A DNA stretch of 64,000 nt from Pseudomonas alcaligenes (GTDB lineage Bacteria; Pseudomonadota; Gammaproteobacteria; Pseudomonadales; Pseudomonadaceae), in the NCBI RefSeq assembly GCF_041729615.1, contig NZ_CP154874.1:2299001-2363000 (forward strand), read 5' to 3'. The notes under the pieces were generated by a model. It had not been told where the DNA came from and ran no database searches. It saw only the letters and a program-made list of their open reading frames with translations. Positions 36,195 through 48,221 of this stretch are shown piece after piece (position 1 is the stretch's first letter; each line of letters starts with the position of its first letter). The translations under genes were made by a program, and so were the position numbers.

Positions 36195-37000
36195 GCCGCC
36201 TGCAGAGCCGCTTTGCCGAGCTGAAACAACAGAACCGCGCGGCGCTGGTGACCTTCGTCACCGCCGGCGATCCGGACTACTCCAGCAGCCTGGAAATCCT
36301 CAAGGGCCTGCCGGCCGCCGGCGCCGACGTGATCGAGCTGGGCATGCCCTTCACCGACCCGATGGCCGATGGCCCGGCGATCCAGCTGGCCAACATCCGC
36401 GCCCTGGCGGCCAAGCAGAACCTGCCGAAGACGCTGCAGATGGTCCGCGAATTCCGCGCCACCGACAGCAGCACGCCGCTGGTGCTGATGGGCTACTACA
36501 ACCCGATCTTCGCCTACGGCGTCGAGCGTTTCATCGCCGACGCCAAGGAAGCCGGAGTCGACGGCCTGATCATCGTCGACCTGCCGCCGGAGCATAATGA
36601 CGAGCTGTGCGAGCCGGCTCAGGCTGCCGGTCTGGACTTCATCCGCCTGACCACCCCGACCACCGACGACCAGCGCCTGCCCACCGTGCTCAACGGCAGC
36701 TCGGGCTTCGTCTACTACGTCTCGGTGGCCGGCGTGACCGGTGCCGGCGCGGCCACCATGGACCACGTCGAGCAGGCCGTCGCCCGCCTGCGCCGGCATA
36801 CCGACCTGCCGCTGTGCATCGGTTTCGGCATCCGCACCCCCGAGCACGCCGCCGACGTGGCGCGCCGCGCCGATGGCGTGGTGGTGGGTTCGGCGCTGGT
36901 CGACCAGGTCGCCAAGGCTGAATCGCCGGCCCAGGCCATCGACGGCGTGCTGAGCCTGTGCGCCCAGCTGGCCGAAGGGGTACGCGGCGCGCGCCACTGA
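36191..37000 (+). CDS. trpA: Tryptophan synthase alpha chain
   Basis: TrpA cleaves indoleglycerol phosphate and channels indole to TrpB. The 269-residue TIM barrel holds the catalytic Glu in IELGMPF and the Asp in [10 protein letters not shown], plus the phosphate-binding GFGIRTPE near the end. It is translationally coupled to trpB, and together they are controlled by the divergent trpI. Confidence 0.97.
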   Translation: MSRLQSRFAELKQQNRAALVTFVTAGDPDYSSSLEILKGLPAAGADVIELGMPFTDPMADGPAIQLANIRALAAKQNLPKTLQMVREFRATDSSTPLVLMGYYNPIFAYGVERFIADAKEAGVDGLIIVDLPPEHNDELCEPAQAAGLDFIRLTTPTTDDQRLPTVLNGSSGFVYYVSVAGVTGAGAATMDHVEQAVARLRRHTDLPLCIGFGIRTPEHAADVARRADGVVVGSALVDQVAKAESPAQAIDGVLSLCAQLAEGVRGARH

Positions 37001-37110
37001 GCAAGGGCAAGACGAACGACCCGGCAGGCCGGCGCCGCACTGACTAGGGTGAAGGGGGATGGCCGCCGTCCGCATCCCCGCGTCCGGGAGCCTGGCACAG
37101 GAGTCCTGTC

Positions 37111-37335
37111 ATAGCCGACGATCTTCCCCCGCTGGAGTTTTCCCTGGAGCCACAGGAGCCCGCCAAGGCGCCGCGGCCCAAGGCCCATTTCCAGATCGAT
37201 ACCCGCGACAAGAGCAAGGGCGAGCGCCGCAAGAACGGCGAGCGCCGGCAGACCATCCGCTTCGAGCAGGACCGTCGCAGCGGTGAGGATCGCCGCCCCC
37301 GCGACAGCGGCTGGGAACCCGGCAACGACCTCTGA
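37111..37335 (+). CDS. Small charged protein after trpA with apparent AUA start
   Basis: A 74-codon frame reads ADDLPPLEFSLEPQEP then a strongly basic, Arg/Lys/Glu-rich C-terminal half (KGERRKNGERRQ). The frame is closed by a stop upstream, and between that stop and the protein there is no ATG, GTG or TTG. A good ribosome site (CAGGAG) sits seven bases before an ATA codon, exactly where ATG would be expected. So it either uses the rare AUA start or has lost its start codon by a point mutation. A small hypothetical protein follows trpA in other pseudomonads. The function is unknown. Confidence 0.6.
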   Translation: MADDLPPLEFSLEPQEPAKAPRPKAHFQIDTRDKSKGERRKNGERRQTIRFEQDRRSGEDRRPRDSGWEPGNDL

Positions 37336-37361
37336 ACGCTGCCGGCGGCCCCGTCGATGCC

Positions 37362-38486
37362 TCAGCGCAGCTTGCCGACCAGCCCCGCCAGCACCCGCAG
37401 CACCGCCCGGGCCAGGCCCTTGGAGCGCGCGCCGTTCCAGCCGGTGCGCGGCTGCGGATGGTCGTCGTGGTCCTTGAACGGCATCTCGATGGTGAAGGCC
37501 AGGCAGTCGTAGGTCTGCCCCACCCAGTTGCAGGCCAGCGCCAGGTTGGCCTGGCCCGGTTCGTCGCGCGGGTAGCCGTGCAGAGTCTGGAACTCGCCGG
37601 CGTCGCTCAGGCGCTTGCGGAACTCCTGCTCCAGCGCATCCAGGCGCGGGCTGAAGCCGGGGTTGCCCTCGCAGCCGGCGGCGAACACATGGGGGATTTC
37701 CTCGTCGCCGTGGATATCCAGGAAACAGTCCACGCCGATCCGCGCCATCTGCTGCTGGACGAACAGCACCTCGGGGCTGCGCTCGGCCGAAGGCGCCTGC
37801 CAGGCGCGGTTGAGGTCCTGGCCGGCGGCGTTGGTGCGCAGGTTGCCGAGGAAGGATCCATCCGGGTTCATATGCGGCACCAGGTACAGATCGGCCCGGG
37901 CCAGCAGGCCGCGTAGCTCCTCGTCGTCGCGCTCCAGACGCTCGATCAGTCCCTCCATGAACCATTCGGCCATATGCTCGCCCGGGTGCTGCTGGGCAAT
38001 CAGCCAGATCTTGCGCGGCGCCGCCGCCGTACCGCGCACCTGCAGCAGCGGCAGCTCGCGGCCCTGCAGGCTGCTGCCGCAGGCGACCAGGGCGACATTG
38101 GGCAGCGCCAGCGCACGCACCAGCAGCCGGGCATGGCGCGCGCGGCTGTAGGGCTCGAAGTAGGCGAAGCGGGCGCTGGGCTGCTCGGCCGTCAGCTGGA
38201 AGTGCAAGCCGCCCTCGTCATAGGTGGTCGGCACGCGGAACCAGTCCTCGCCATCGTAACTGGCCACCGCCTGGTAGCCGGCCCAGGCGTTCTTGTAGCT
38301 GGACTGCGGTGCGTTCTCCAGGCTGAAGCGGTGCGTCTGCCCCGGCGTCAGGCCCTCGGCGAGGAAGTGGAACCACTGGAAATGCTCGCTGGCGAAGTCC
38401 TTGCGGATGGCCAGGCGCACCCGGCTCGGGTCGCTGGCGTCCAGCACCTGGATATTGCCGCTGTCGAAGTCGCTGCGAATCTGCAT
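37362..38486 (-). CDS. M14-family carboxypeptidase (cytosolic carboxypeptidase-like)
   Basis: A 374-residue protein with an N-terminal beta domain (about 120 residues) and a zinc carboxypeptidase domain. The zinc ligands are His and Glu in QHPGEHMAE and His in LDIHGDEE; the catalytic Glu is in FTIEMPFKD. There is no signal peptide, so it is cytoplasmic. The N-terminal domain plus M14 fold resembles the CCP group, which removes C-terminal amino acids. I chose the internal ATG (MQIRSDFDSG) because the longer frame adds 28 unrelated residues. It is divergent from a LysR gene. Confidence 0.88.
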   Translation of the reverse strand: MQIRSDFDSGNIQVLDASDPSRVRLAIRKDFASEHFQWFHFLAEGLTPGQTHRFSLENAPQSSYKNAWAGYQAVASYDGEDWFRVPTTYDEGGLHFQLTAEQPSARFAYFEPYSRARHARLLVRALALPNVALVACGSSLQGRELPLLQVRGTAAAPRKIWLIAQQHPGEHMAEWFMEGLIERLERDDEELRGLLARADLYLVPHMNPDGSFLGNLRTNAAGQDLNRAWQAPSAERSPEVLFVQQQMARIGVDCFLDIHGDEEIPHVFAAGCEGNPGFSPRLDALEQEFRKRLSDAGEFQTLHGYPRDEPGQANLALACNWVGQTYDCLAFTIEMPFKDHDDHPQPRTGWNGARSKGLARAVLRVLAGLVGKLR

Positions 38487-38657
38487 GGCCTGCCCCTGAC
38501 AATGAAAACCGCCAGGATAGCCGCCACCAGGGCTCGGCGCATGCCTGGCCGGCGCGCATGTCGCATCCACGCAACTCGGCTACGCATCGATTGCCGCGCC
38601 ACGGCTGGCGCGCCAGACTCAGGCAATGACCCCGCGATTCTTGCCCGAGCAGCAACA

Positions 38658-39563
38658 ATGAAAACGACCCTGGACGAACTGCAGGCCTTCACCCACGTGG
38701 TGGAGGCCGGCTCCATCAGCGCCGCCGCCGAGCAGCTGGGGCAGACCGCCTCGGGCATCAGCCGTGCGCTGAGCCGGCTGGAAGACAAGCTCGGCGTCAC
38801 CTTGCTGCGCCGCACCACCCGGCGTCTGGAGCTGACCGAAGAGGGTTCGGCCTTCCTCGCCCAGGCGCGGCGCATCCTCGCCGCCGTGGAGGACGCCGAG
38901 GAACAGATGAGTCTGCGCCGCCAGGCGCCGGCCGGGCGCCTGCGCGTGGATGCCGCCACGCCCTTCCTGCTGCATGTGCTGATTCCGCTGGTGGCCGGTT
39001 TCCGCCAGCGCTTCCCGCAGATCGAGCTGGAACTGACCAGCAACGAGCAGAACATCGACCTGCTGGAGCAGCGCACCGACCTGGCCATCCGCATCGGCGC
39101 GCTGCGCGACTCTAGCCTGCACGCCCGGCCATTGGGCTGCAGCCCCGTGCGCGTGCTGGCCAGCCCCGCCTACCTGGCCGCGCGCGGCATGCCGCAGACC
39201 CCGGCCGAGCTGGAAGGCCACGACCTACTCGGCTTCACCCAGCTGGAACACCTCAACACCTGGCCGCTGCGCCACGCCCTCGGCGACGGCCTGCCGATCA
39301 CCCCGACCCTGCGCGCCTCCAGCGGCGAAACCCTGCGTCAGCTGGCCCTGGCCGGCGCCGGCCTGGCCAGCCTGTCCGACTTCATGACCGAGCAGGACCG
39401 CGCTAGCGGTACGCTGGTGGAGGTGCTGGCCGACTGGCGCGTCGACCGGCGCCAGCCGATCAATGCCGTGTACTACCGCAACACGGCGCTGGCGGCGCGT
39501 ATCACCTGCTTCCTCGACTACCTCGGCGAATGCCTGGCCGGGCGCGACTGGGCGAAATACTGA
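38658..39563 (+). CDS. LysR-family transcriptional regulator
   Basis: A 301-residue regulator with a standard winged helix-turn-helix (about residues 20-40, AAAEQLGQTASGISRALSRLE) and effector domain of the DsdC/YafC-like group. It is divergent from the M14 gene (171 bases between starts), so control of that gene is possible. It also lies 77 bases before puuB on the same strand, but a separate operator there argues for independent control. Confidence 0.9.
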   Translation: MKTTLDELQAFTHVVEAGSISAAAEQLGQTASGISRALSRLEDKLGVTLLRRTTRRLELTEEGSAFLAQARRILAAVEDAEEQMSLRRQAPAGRLRVDAATPFLLHVLIPLVAGFRQRFPQIELELTSNEQNIDLLEQRTDLAIRIGALRDSSLHARPLGCSPVRVLASPAYLAARGMPQTPAELEGHDLLGFTQLEHLNTWPLRHALGDGLPITPTLRASSGETLRQLALAGAGLASLSDFMTEQDRASGTLVEVLADWRVDRRQPINAVYYRNTALAARITCFLDYLGECLAGRDWAKY

Positions 39564-39580
39564 CCGGGCGGTCTTGGCCT

Positions 39581-39631
39581 TGTGAACTTTATTGTGTATT
39601 TTTTCATGAAATACAGAACAATAAATTTCAC
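39581..39631. promoter_or_regulatory. Large AT-rich palindrome in the puuB promoter region
   Basis: The left arm GTGAACTTTATTGTGTATTT pairs with a right arm that reads AAATACAGAACAATAAATTTCAC, differing at one base and by a three-base insertion. The whole palindrome of 51 bases fills most of the gap between the LysR gene and puuB and ends 10 bases before the puuB start. It is far more AT-rich than the surroundings. It is a likely operator for the nearby cupin-type repressor or an mRNA hairpin at the 5' end. Confidence 0.7.
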
Positions 39632-39640
39632 GAGGCTCCC

Positions 39641-40927
39641 ATGTTCAAGCAGTCCGCGCAGCACATCGGCACCTACTACGCCGCCACCTACGGCCAGATT
39701 CCCCTGCGCCCGCACCTGCAGGAAGCGCTCGACTGCGACGTGGTCATCGTCGGCGGCGGCTTCAGCGGCCTGCACACCGGCCTGCGCCTGGCCCTGGCCG
39801 GCAAGAAGGTGGTGCTGCTGGAGGCCAGCCGCATCGCCTGGGCCGCTTCCGGGCGCAACGGCGGCCAAGCCCTGCCGGGCTGGTCCTGCGACATGCCGCC
39901 GCTGGAAAAGGCTCTGGGCCTGGAACGCGCCAAGCGCCTGTGGGACAGCATGGTCTGGGCCGCCGAGGAGATGCGCGAGCTGCCCGGCCGCCACGGCTTC
40001 GACATCGACTACCGCACCGGCGCCCTGTACACCGCGGTGCTGCCTCGACGCGTGCGCCAGCTGCAGGAGAGCCTGGAGGAAGCCGAGCAGAAGTACGGCT
40101 ACCGCCAGCTCAGTTTTATCCCCCAGAAGGATCTGCCGCAGTGGATCGCCAGCCCGCGCTACCTGGCCGCGCTGCATGACGCCGGCGCCGCCCATCTCAA
40201 TCCGCTGAAGCTGGCCCAGGGCCTGGCCAGTGCCATCGAGGCGGCCGGCGGGCGGATCTTCGAGCAGAGCCAGGCGCTGGACTGGCAGGAAACCAACAAC
40301 GGCTACCGCGTGCGCAGCGAGCACGGCGAGGTGCGCGGCGACATCCTGGTGCTGGCCTGCAACGCCTATGTCGACGGCCTCGACCGCGAACTGGCACGGC
40401 GACTGCTGCCGGTCGGCTCCTACCAGGTGGCCACCGCGCCGCTCGACCCGGAGCTGGCGCGCTCGCTGTTCCCGCGCGGCACCTGCGCCATCGACAACCA
40501 GTTCGTCCCCGACTACTTCCGCGTCACCCCGGACAACCGCCTGCTGTTCGGCGGCGGCTGCACCTACCTGGGCGGCATCCCCAAGGACGTGCCGGCGGCC
40601 ACCCGGCCCTACCTGGAGCGCGTGTTTCCGCAGCTGCGCGGGGTGCAGATCGACTACGGCTGGGGCGGCCATATCGACTGCACCCTGCACCGCACCCCGG
40701 ATGTCGGCCGTCAGGGCCAGAAGTACTGGCTGCAGGGCTTCTCCGGCCACGGCATCCTGCCGACCCTGGCCGCCGCCCGCGCGGTCAGCGATGCGATTCT
40801 CGGCGACGCCGAGCTGCTCGGCCTGTATCAGGGCCTGGACAACCCGCGCTTCCCCGGCGGCGACCTGCTGGCCGCGCCCATCGAGGCGGTGGGCAAGGCC
40901 TGGTATCGCCTGCGCGATGTGATCTGA
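39641..40927 (+). CDS. puuB: FAD-dependent gamma-glutamylputrescine oxidase-like enzyme
   Basis: A 428-residue FAD oxidoreductase of the OrdL/PuuB family. The dinucleotide-binding GGGFSGLHTGLRLA is at about residues 37-50, and ASGRNGGQALPG further on is the family signature. PuuB oxidises gamma-glutamylputrescine. A glutamine-synthetase-like ligase (PuuA-like) and a cupin-type repressor are encoded right after it, so the set looks like one polyamine-degrading unit (called pau genes in P. aeruginosa). CGAGG precedes the ATG; the exact amine is not certain. Confidence 0.85.
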   Translation: MFKQSAQHIGTYYAATYGQIPLRPHLQEALDCDVVIVGGGFSGLHTGLRLALAGKKVVLLEASRIAWAASGRNGGQALPGWSCDMPPLEKALGLERAKRLWDSMVWAAEEMRELPGRHGFDIDYRTGALYTAVLPRRVRQLQESLEEAEQKYGYRQLSFIPQKDLPQWIASPRYLAALHDAGAAHLNPLKLAQGLASAIEAAGGRIFEQSQALDWQETNNGYRVRSEHGEVRGDILVLACNAYVDGLDRELARRLLPVGSYQVATAPLDPELARSLFPRGTCAIDNQFVPDYFRVTPDNRLLFGGGCTYLGGIPKDVPAATRPYLERVFPQLRGVQIDYGWGGHIDCTLHRTPDVGRQGQKYWLQGFSGHGILPTLAAARAVSDAILGDAELLGLYQGLDNPRFPGGDLLAAPIEAVGKAWYRLRDVI

Positions 40928-40934
40928 ACCCGTC

Positions 40935-40973
40935 GGATGCAATCCGGGACAACTCTCCCCCGATTGCATCCGG
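40935..40973. repeat. Intergenic inverted repeat (REP-like)
   Basis: GGATGCAATC and GATTGCATCC form a perfect 10-bp inverted repeat around a 19-base C-rich centre, followed by CGGGCTACGC. The motif GCCCGGATGCAATCCGGG is a common extragenic palindrome of pseudomonads. It lies between puuB and the regulator gene and could reduce read-through or stabilise the puuB message. Confidence 0.6.
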
Positions 40974-40995
40974 GCTACGCCAAAAGGACATCCCC

Positions 40996-41553
40996 ATGGA
41001 CAAGCAGGACGAAATCGAAGGCCTGGCGATCCTGGTGCGCGACCTGCGCAAGCACAAGAACGTCACCCTGGGCGAGCTGGCCGAGCGCATCGGCCGCTCG
41101 GTGGGCTTCCTGTCCCAGGTCGAGCGCGGCCTGTCGCGCCCGACCGTGGCCGACCTCACCGCCATCAGCGAGGCGCTGGGCGTGCCGACCACCTACTTCT
41201 ACAACCCCGGCAAGCCGCGCGCGGTGCGCTGGGTGACCCGCCCGGACGAGCGCCGCACCCTCTACTACGCCGGCGGCATCACCGACGTGCTGGCCTCGCC
41301 GGGCATGTCCGGCGGCTTCGCCATGCTCGAGAGCTTCCTCGAACCGGGCGCGACCAGCGGCGACGGCCACCTCGACGACAGCTCCGAGCAGGGCGGTTTC
41401 GTCCTCGAAGGCGAGCTGACCGTCTGGTACGGCGACGACGCCGAACCGGTCACCCTCGGCCCGCGCGACAGCTTCCAGCTGCCGCCGCACGCCCAGTTCC
41501 GCTACGCCAACCTCACCGATTCCCCAACCAGAGTGCTCTGGGTCTTCACCTGA
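40996..41553 (+). CDS. puuR: XRE-family regulator with cupin domain (PuuR-like)
   Basis: A 185-residue repressor: an N-terminal Xre/Cro helix-turn-helix (about residues 12-65, TLGELAERIGRSVGFLSQVERG) and a C-terminal cupin sensor domain (for example GFVLEGELTVWYGD). This is the architecture of PuuR and PauR, which repress polyamine catabolism and release DNA when putrescine is present. The two catabolic genes lie on either side in the same direction. The large palindrome before puuB is a plausible target. Confidence 0.85.
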   Translation: MDKQDEIEGLAILVRDLRKHKNVTLGELAERIGRSVGFLSQVERGLSRPTVADLTAISEALGVPTTYFYNPGKPRAVRWVTRPDERRTLYYAGGITDVLASPGMSGGFAMLESFLEPGATSGDGHLDDSSEQGGFVLEGELTVWYGDDAEPVTLGPRDSFQLPPHAQFRYANLTDSPTRVLWVFT

Positions 41554-41572
41554 CCCGCCCGCAGATATCGCC

Positions 41573-42922
41573 ATGACAACAACAAGATTCCCCGACCTGC
41601 TCAGCGAAGTGCGCGCCTTCCGCGCCGCCCACCCCGACGTGCGCTACGTCGAACTGATCTGCCTGGACATCCCCGGGCACTTCTACGGCAAGCGCTACCC
41701 CCTCGACATGCTGGAGAAGGTCGCCGCCGGCGGCCCGCTCAAGGTGCCGCAGAACTGCGTGCTGCTCGGCGCCCAGGGCGGCCTGCACCCGATCGGCGAC
41801 TACTGCTTCAACGACGGCGACCCGGATGCGCCGCGGCGCCTGATCCCCGGCACTCTGAAACTAGTGCGCTGGGAGAAGCAGCCGCTGGGGCAGATGCTGA
41901 TCAGCTCCGACGGCACCGAAGCGCCCATCGAGTTCGAGCCGCGCGAGGTGCTGGCCCGCGTGCTGAAACGCCTGCAGGCCAAGGGCATCCGCCCGGTGGT
42001 GGCCTTCGAGCTGGAGTTCTACCTGTTCGACCGCAAGCTCGACGACGGCCTGCCGCGCTTCCCGCGCGACCCGCTGACCGATGACGAGGACGACCAGCCG
42101 AACATGCATATCGAGCGCCTGTCGCGCTTCTCCGAAGTGCTGCACGAGATGGTCGAGGCCGCCCAGGAGCAGGGCGTGGACGCCAACGTGATCACCGCCG
42201 AACTCGGTCCGGGCCAGTTCGAGATCAACTTCGCCCACTGCGACGACGGCCTGCATGCCGCCGACCAGGCCGCCCTGTTCTGCCGCAGCACCCGCGGCGT
42301 GGCGATGAAACATGGCTACCGGGCCAGCTTCATGAGCAAGCCCTACCTGGACGCGCCGGGCAGCGGCATGCACGTGCACGTCAGCCTTTACGACGAGGGC
42401 GGCAACAACCTGCTCGACCTTGATCAGCAGCGCCCGCTGCGCCACGCCGTGGCCGGCTGCCTGGAGCTGCTGCCGCACTGCATGCCGATCTTCGCCGCCA
42501 ACCACAACGCCTTCCGCCGCTACGGCGCCATGGTCAACTCGGCGAGCAAGGCCAGCTGGGGCTTCGAGGACCGCGACGCGTGCATCCGCATCCCCGAGTC
42601 GGACGGCCGCAACCTGCGCATCGAACACCGCCTGGCCGGCGCCGACGCCAACCCCTACCTGGTGCTGGCGGCCATCCTCAGCGGCATGGAACACGGCCTG
42701 GAGCAGGGCCGCGAGCCGATCCCCTCGCTCAACCAGGACCGCAGCAGCGGCATCGGCTTCCCCAAGGACATGCTGACCGCAGTGGCGGCCATGGCGTCGC
42801 ATGAGGTGGTGAAGGAGAAACTGGGCAGCGAGTTCGTCTTCGTCTACTGCGAGAACAAGCGCCAGGATCACCTGCAGTTCATGCACGACATCAGCGCACG
42901 GGAGTATCGCTGGTTCCTCTGA
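41573..42922 (+). CDS. puuA: Glutamine-synthetase-family ligase (gamma-glutamylputrescine synthetase-like)
   Basis: A 449-residue GS-like enzyme with the fold's ATP and metal sites: EFEPREVLA, AFELEFYLFDR, GSGMHVHVSLYDEGG and NAFRRYGAMVNSASKASWG. Proteins of this branch attach glutamate to amines, typically putrescine, spending ATP. It is 20 bases after the cupin regulator, and with PuuB it forms the first steps of the gamma-glutamylated route to GABA. P. aeruginosa has several such paralogues with different polyamine preferences, so the exact substrate is open. Confidence 0.86.
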   Translation: MTTTRFPDLLSEVRAFRAAHPDVRYVELICLDIPGHFYGKRYPLDMLEKVAAGGPLKVPQNCVLLGAQGGLHPIGDYCFNDGDPDAPRRLIPGTLKLVRWEKQPLGQMLISSDGTEAPIEFEPREVLARVLKRLQAKGIRPVVAFELEFYLFDRKLDDGLPRFPRDPLTDDEDDQPNMHIERLSRFSEVLHEMVEAAQEQGVDANVITAELGPGQFEINFAHCDDGLHAADQAALFCRSTRGVAMKHGYRASFMSKPYLDAPGSGMHVHVSLYDEGGNNLLDLDQQRPLRHAVAGCLELLPHCMPIFAANHNAFRRYGAMVNSASKASWGFEDRDACIRIPESDGRNLRIEHRLAGADANPYLVLAAILSGMEHGLEQGREPIPSLNQDRSSGIGFPKDMLTAVAAMASHEVVKEKLGSEFVFVYCENKRQDHLQFMHDISAREYRWFL

Positions 42923-42949
42923 GCCGCCCGGCGCACAGGGCTCGCGGCT

Positions 42950-43423
42950 TCAGCCGCGGGCCGCGCGCGCCAGCCGCCAGTCGCGCCAGATCACCCAGGC
43001 CATCAGGCCGACGGCCAGCACCCGCAGCCACGCGGCCAGGGTGGTGTCGGCGGACAGCAGCCCCCAGCTGCCCAGGATGAAGGTCCAGTCGTGGTCGCCG
43101 CCGCCCACCAGGGGCAGCTCCTGGCGACGTGCATCGGCCATGTAGCGGGCCACGTTGAGCAGGTTCTCGGCGAACCAGATCAGGCACAGGTGGCTGCCGC
43201 CGACCTGGTGCTGGCGGTGCAGCTGCCAGGCCGCCGCCAGTGGCAGCAACAGCTGCATGAGGGTGCCGCCGTAGACCATCAGCCGCGACGAGACCAGGCC
43301 GAACAGCGGGTGGCCCGCCTCGTGGAAGGCCAGGTTGGCCGAGTCGAGGATGGGTACCCAGCCCCAGCGGGCATGGATGAACAGCAGCAGACCGGCACAG
43401 ACGGCCAGGGCGAGGGTACGCAT
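42950..43423 (-). CDS. Uncharacterised membrane protein with HEAGH motif
   Basis: A 157-residue protein with an N-terminal hydrophobic segment and about three further helices. The sequence NLAFHEAGHPLFG contains HExxH, which resembles the zinc site of M50-type intramembrane proteases, and the local context is membranous. Length is much shorter than known M50 proteases and the distal Asp motif (LDG or NxxPxxxLDG) is missing. So it may be a degenerate or unrelated membrane protein. It has no obvious operon partner. Confidence 0.7.
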   Translation of the reverse strand: MRTLALAVCAGLLLFIHARWGWVPILDSANLAFHEAGHPLFGLVSSRLMVYGGTLMQLLLPLAAAWQLHRQHQVGGSHLCLIWFAENLLNVARYMADARRQELPLVGGGDHDWTFILGSWGLLSADTTLAAWLRVLAVGLMAWVIWRDWRLARAARG

Positions 43424-43496
43424 GGCGGACGTGGTTCCTTGTCACGGTGAGGCCGGCAGTTTCCATCGAAGCCGGCCGGGCACCAAGTCCCGCGCA

Positions 43497-43521
43497 GAAA
43501 AAACCCGGCCGAGGCCGGGTT
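43497..43521 (-). terminator. Rho-independent terminator after pbpG
   Basis: On the leftward strand AACCCGGCC and GGCCGGGTT form a 9-bp stem with a 2-base loop followed by a run of T (plus-strand AAAAAA). It is 18 bases beyond the pbpG stop, so it clearly ends that transcript. Confidence 0.88.
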
Positions 43522-43539
43522 CTGCGAACGACTGCGGCC

Positions 43540-44451
43540 TTACTGCGCCGCCTGCATGCTGCGGGCGCGCTCGGCCTGCTTGTGCTGCTTGTAGGCCAGC
43601 GCTGCCGGCGCCACCTTGGTCACCTGGCCGGTCTCCAGCCAGCGCTTGAGGCGGTTGGCGTCGGCCATGTGGGTGTACTTGCCGAAGGCATCCAGCACCA
43701 CGAAGGCCACCGGTTTGCCGGCCATCTGGGTACGCATCACCAGGCAGTGGCCGGCGGCATTGGTGAAGCCGGTCTTGGTCAGCTGGATGCTCCAGTTCGG
43801 CTTGTGCACCAGGCTGTTGGTGTTGCGAAAGCCCAGGCTGTAGCGCGGCTTGGCGAACTGCTGGACGTGCTCGCGGGTGCTGCTGAACTGGCCGATCAGC
43901 GGGAACTGGCCGGCGGCCTTGATCAGCTTGACCAGGTCGTTGGCGGTGGAGACGTTCTTCTCCGATAGGCCGGTCGGCTCGCGGTAGCGGGTGTGCGTCA
44001 TGCCCAAGGCCTGGGCCTTGGCATTCATCGCCGCGACGAAGGCCGGCACGCCACCCGGGTAGTGGTGCGCCAGGCTGGCGGCGGCGCGGTTCTCCGAGCT
44101 CATCAGGGTCAGCAGCAGCATGTCGCGGCGGCTCAGCTGGCTGCCGAGGCGCACGCGCGAATAGACGCCGCGCATCTCGGGCACGTCCTTGATCACGATG
44201 CTGAGCTGCTGGTCCAGCGGCTGCTTGGCGTCCAGCACCACCATGGCGGTCATCAGTTTGGTCACCGAGGCGATCGGCACCTGCAGGTCGGGGTTGCTGG
44301 AGTAGAGCACCTGGTTGGTCTTGAGGTCGACCAGCAAGGCGCTGCCGGAGGCGAGTTCCTGGGTCTGCGGCGTCGCCTGGGCGACGCCGACGAGGCAGGC
44401 CAGCAGCAGGCCGGCGAAGGAGAGGGCTTTTTTCACTGATCGGGTCCGCAT
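43540..44451 (-). CDS. pbpG: D-alanyl-D-alanine endopeptidase (PBP7-like)
   Basis: This penicillin-binding protein cuts peptidoglycan cross-links in the periplasm. The 303-residue protein has a signal peptide ([17 protein letters not shown]) and the three active-site motifs SxxK (Ser62-Lys65), SxN (Ser119-Asn121) and KTG in [10 protein letters not shown]. The length is close to E. coli PBP7 (310). No strong ribosome site is seen before the ATG. A terminator follows directly, so it is likely a single-gene unit. Confidence 0.92.
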   Translation of the reverse strand: MRTRSVKKALSFAGLLLACLVGVAQATPQTQELASGSALLVDLKTNQVLYSSNPDLQVPIASVTKLMTAMVVLDAKQPLDQQLSIVIKDVPEMRGVYSRVRLGSQLSRRDMLLLTLMSSENRAAASLAHHYPGGVPAFVAAMNAKAQALGMTHTRYREPTGLSEKNVSTANDLVKLIKAAGQFPLIGQFSSTREHVQQFAKPRYSLGFRNTNSLVHKPNWSIQLTKTGFTNAAGHCLVMRTQMAGKPVAFVVLDAFGKYTHMADANRLKRWLETGQVTKVAPAALAYKQHKQAERARSMQAAQ

Positions 44452-44513
44452 GGTTGCAATGAGCCTGGCGGTCCCTGCCGGCAAATGAAGGCAGTATAAG
44501 TGTGCGCCGCGTC

Positions 44514-45380
44514 TCAGGCGAGCGCGCCGGCTCTGGGCCGGCCCATACGCAGCAGGGCCATGGCCAGGAGGATGACCGCGGCGCCGGCGGCCAGGCGCGG
44601 CAGGTCGAAGTCGCGGTTCCAGATCAGCAGGTTGACCAGCAGGCCGGCCGGCACATGCAGCTCGTTCATGATCGCCAGGGTGCCGGCATCCACCCGCGTA
44701 CTGCCCTTGACCCACCAGTACAGGCCCAGGGCCGTGGCGAACAGCCCCATCCACACCAGCACGCCCCACTGCACGGCCGTCTGCGGCAGCTTCTGCACAT
44801 CGCCGAACAGCAGGAAGGAAGGCAGCACCAGCAGCAGCGCGCCGAGGAAGAAATGGCCGAAGAAGCGGTGCAGCGGCTGCGCCGGCTGGTAGTGCAGGAG
44901 CAGGCGGCGGCACAGCACCTGGCCGGCGGCGAAGGTGGCGTTGGCGACCTGCAGCAGGATGAAGCCGAGCAGGTAGTCGCCTTCCAGGCGGTCGAAGCGG
45001 ATGATCACCCCGCCGCCCACGGCCACCAGCGCGGCGAGCAGTGCCCAGGGGCTGAAGCGGCGGGCCAGGGCGTCGTCGAGCAGGGTCACGTAGATCGGCG
45101 TGAGCACGGTGAACAGCAGCACCTCGGGCACCGTCAGCACCTGGAAGCTGCGGTACAGGCACAGGTAGGTAATGCCGAACTGCAGCGCCCCGGCCAGCCA
45201 GAAGCCGGCCAGCATCCGCCGAGGCAAGCCGCGCCAGAGGGTGAAGGGGAGGAACACCAGGGCGGCGATCAGCACCCGCACCAGCACGGCGAAGTCGCTG
45301 TCGACGCGGCCGGCCAGGTACTCGCCGATCAGGCTGAAGGAGAAGGCCCAGAGGGCCGTGACGATCAGCAGGTAGGGCAT
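44514..45380 (-). CDS. EamA/DMT-family transporter
   Basis: A 288-residue inner-membrane protein with ten predicted helices in two EamA repeats (start [20 protein letters not shown] and second half [15 protein letters not shown]). Such carriers export or import amino acids, amines or nucleotides; the substrate is unknown. It starts 1 base after the aroE stop and so may be co-transcribed with it. Confidence 0.85.
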   Translation of the reverse strand: MPYLLIVTALWAFSFSLIGEYLAGRVDSDFAVLVRVLIAALVFLPFTLWRGLPRRMLAGFWLAGALQFGITYLCLYRSFQVLTVPEVLLFTVLTPIYVTLLDDALARRFSPWALLAALVAVGGGVIIRFDRLEGDYLLGFILLQVANATFAAGQVLCRRLLLHYQPAQPLHRFFGHFFLGALLLVLPSFLLFGDVQKLPQTAVQWGVLVWMGLFATALGLYWWVKGSTRVDAGTLAIMNELHVPAGLLVNLLIWNRDFDLPRLAAGAAVILLAMALLRMGRPRAGALA

Positions 45381-45381
45381 G

Positions 45382-48221
<2,840 letters not shown>

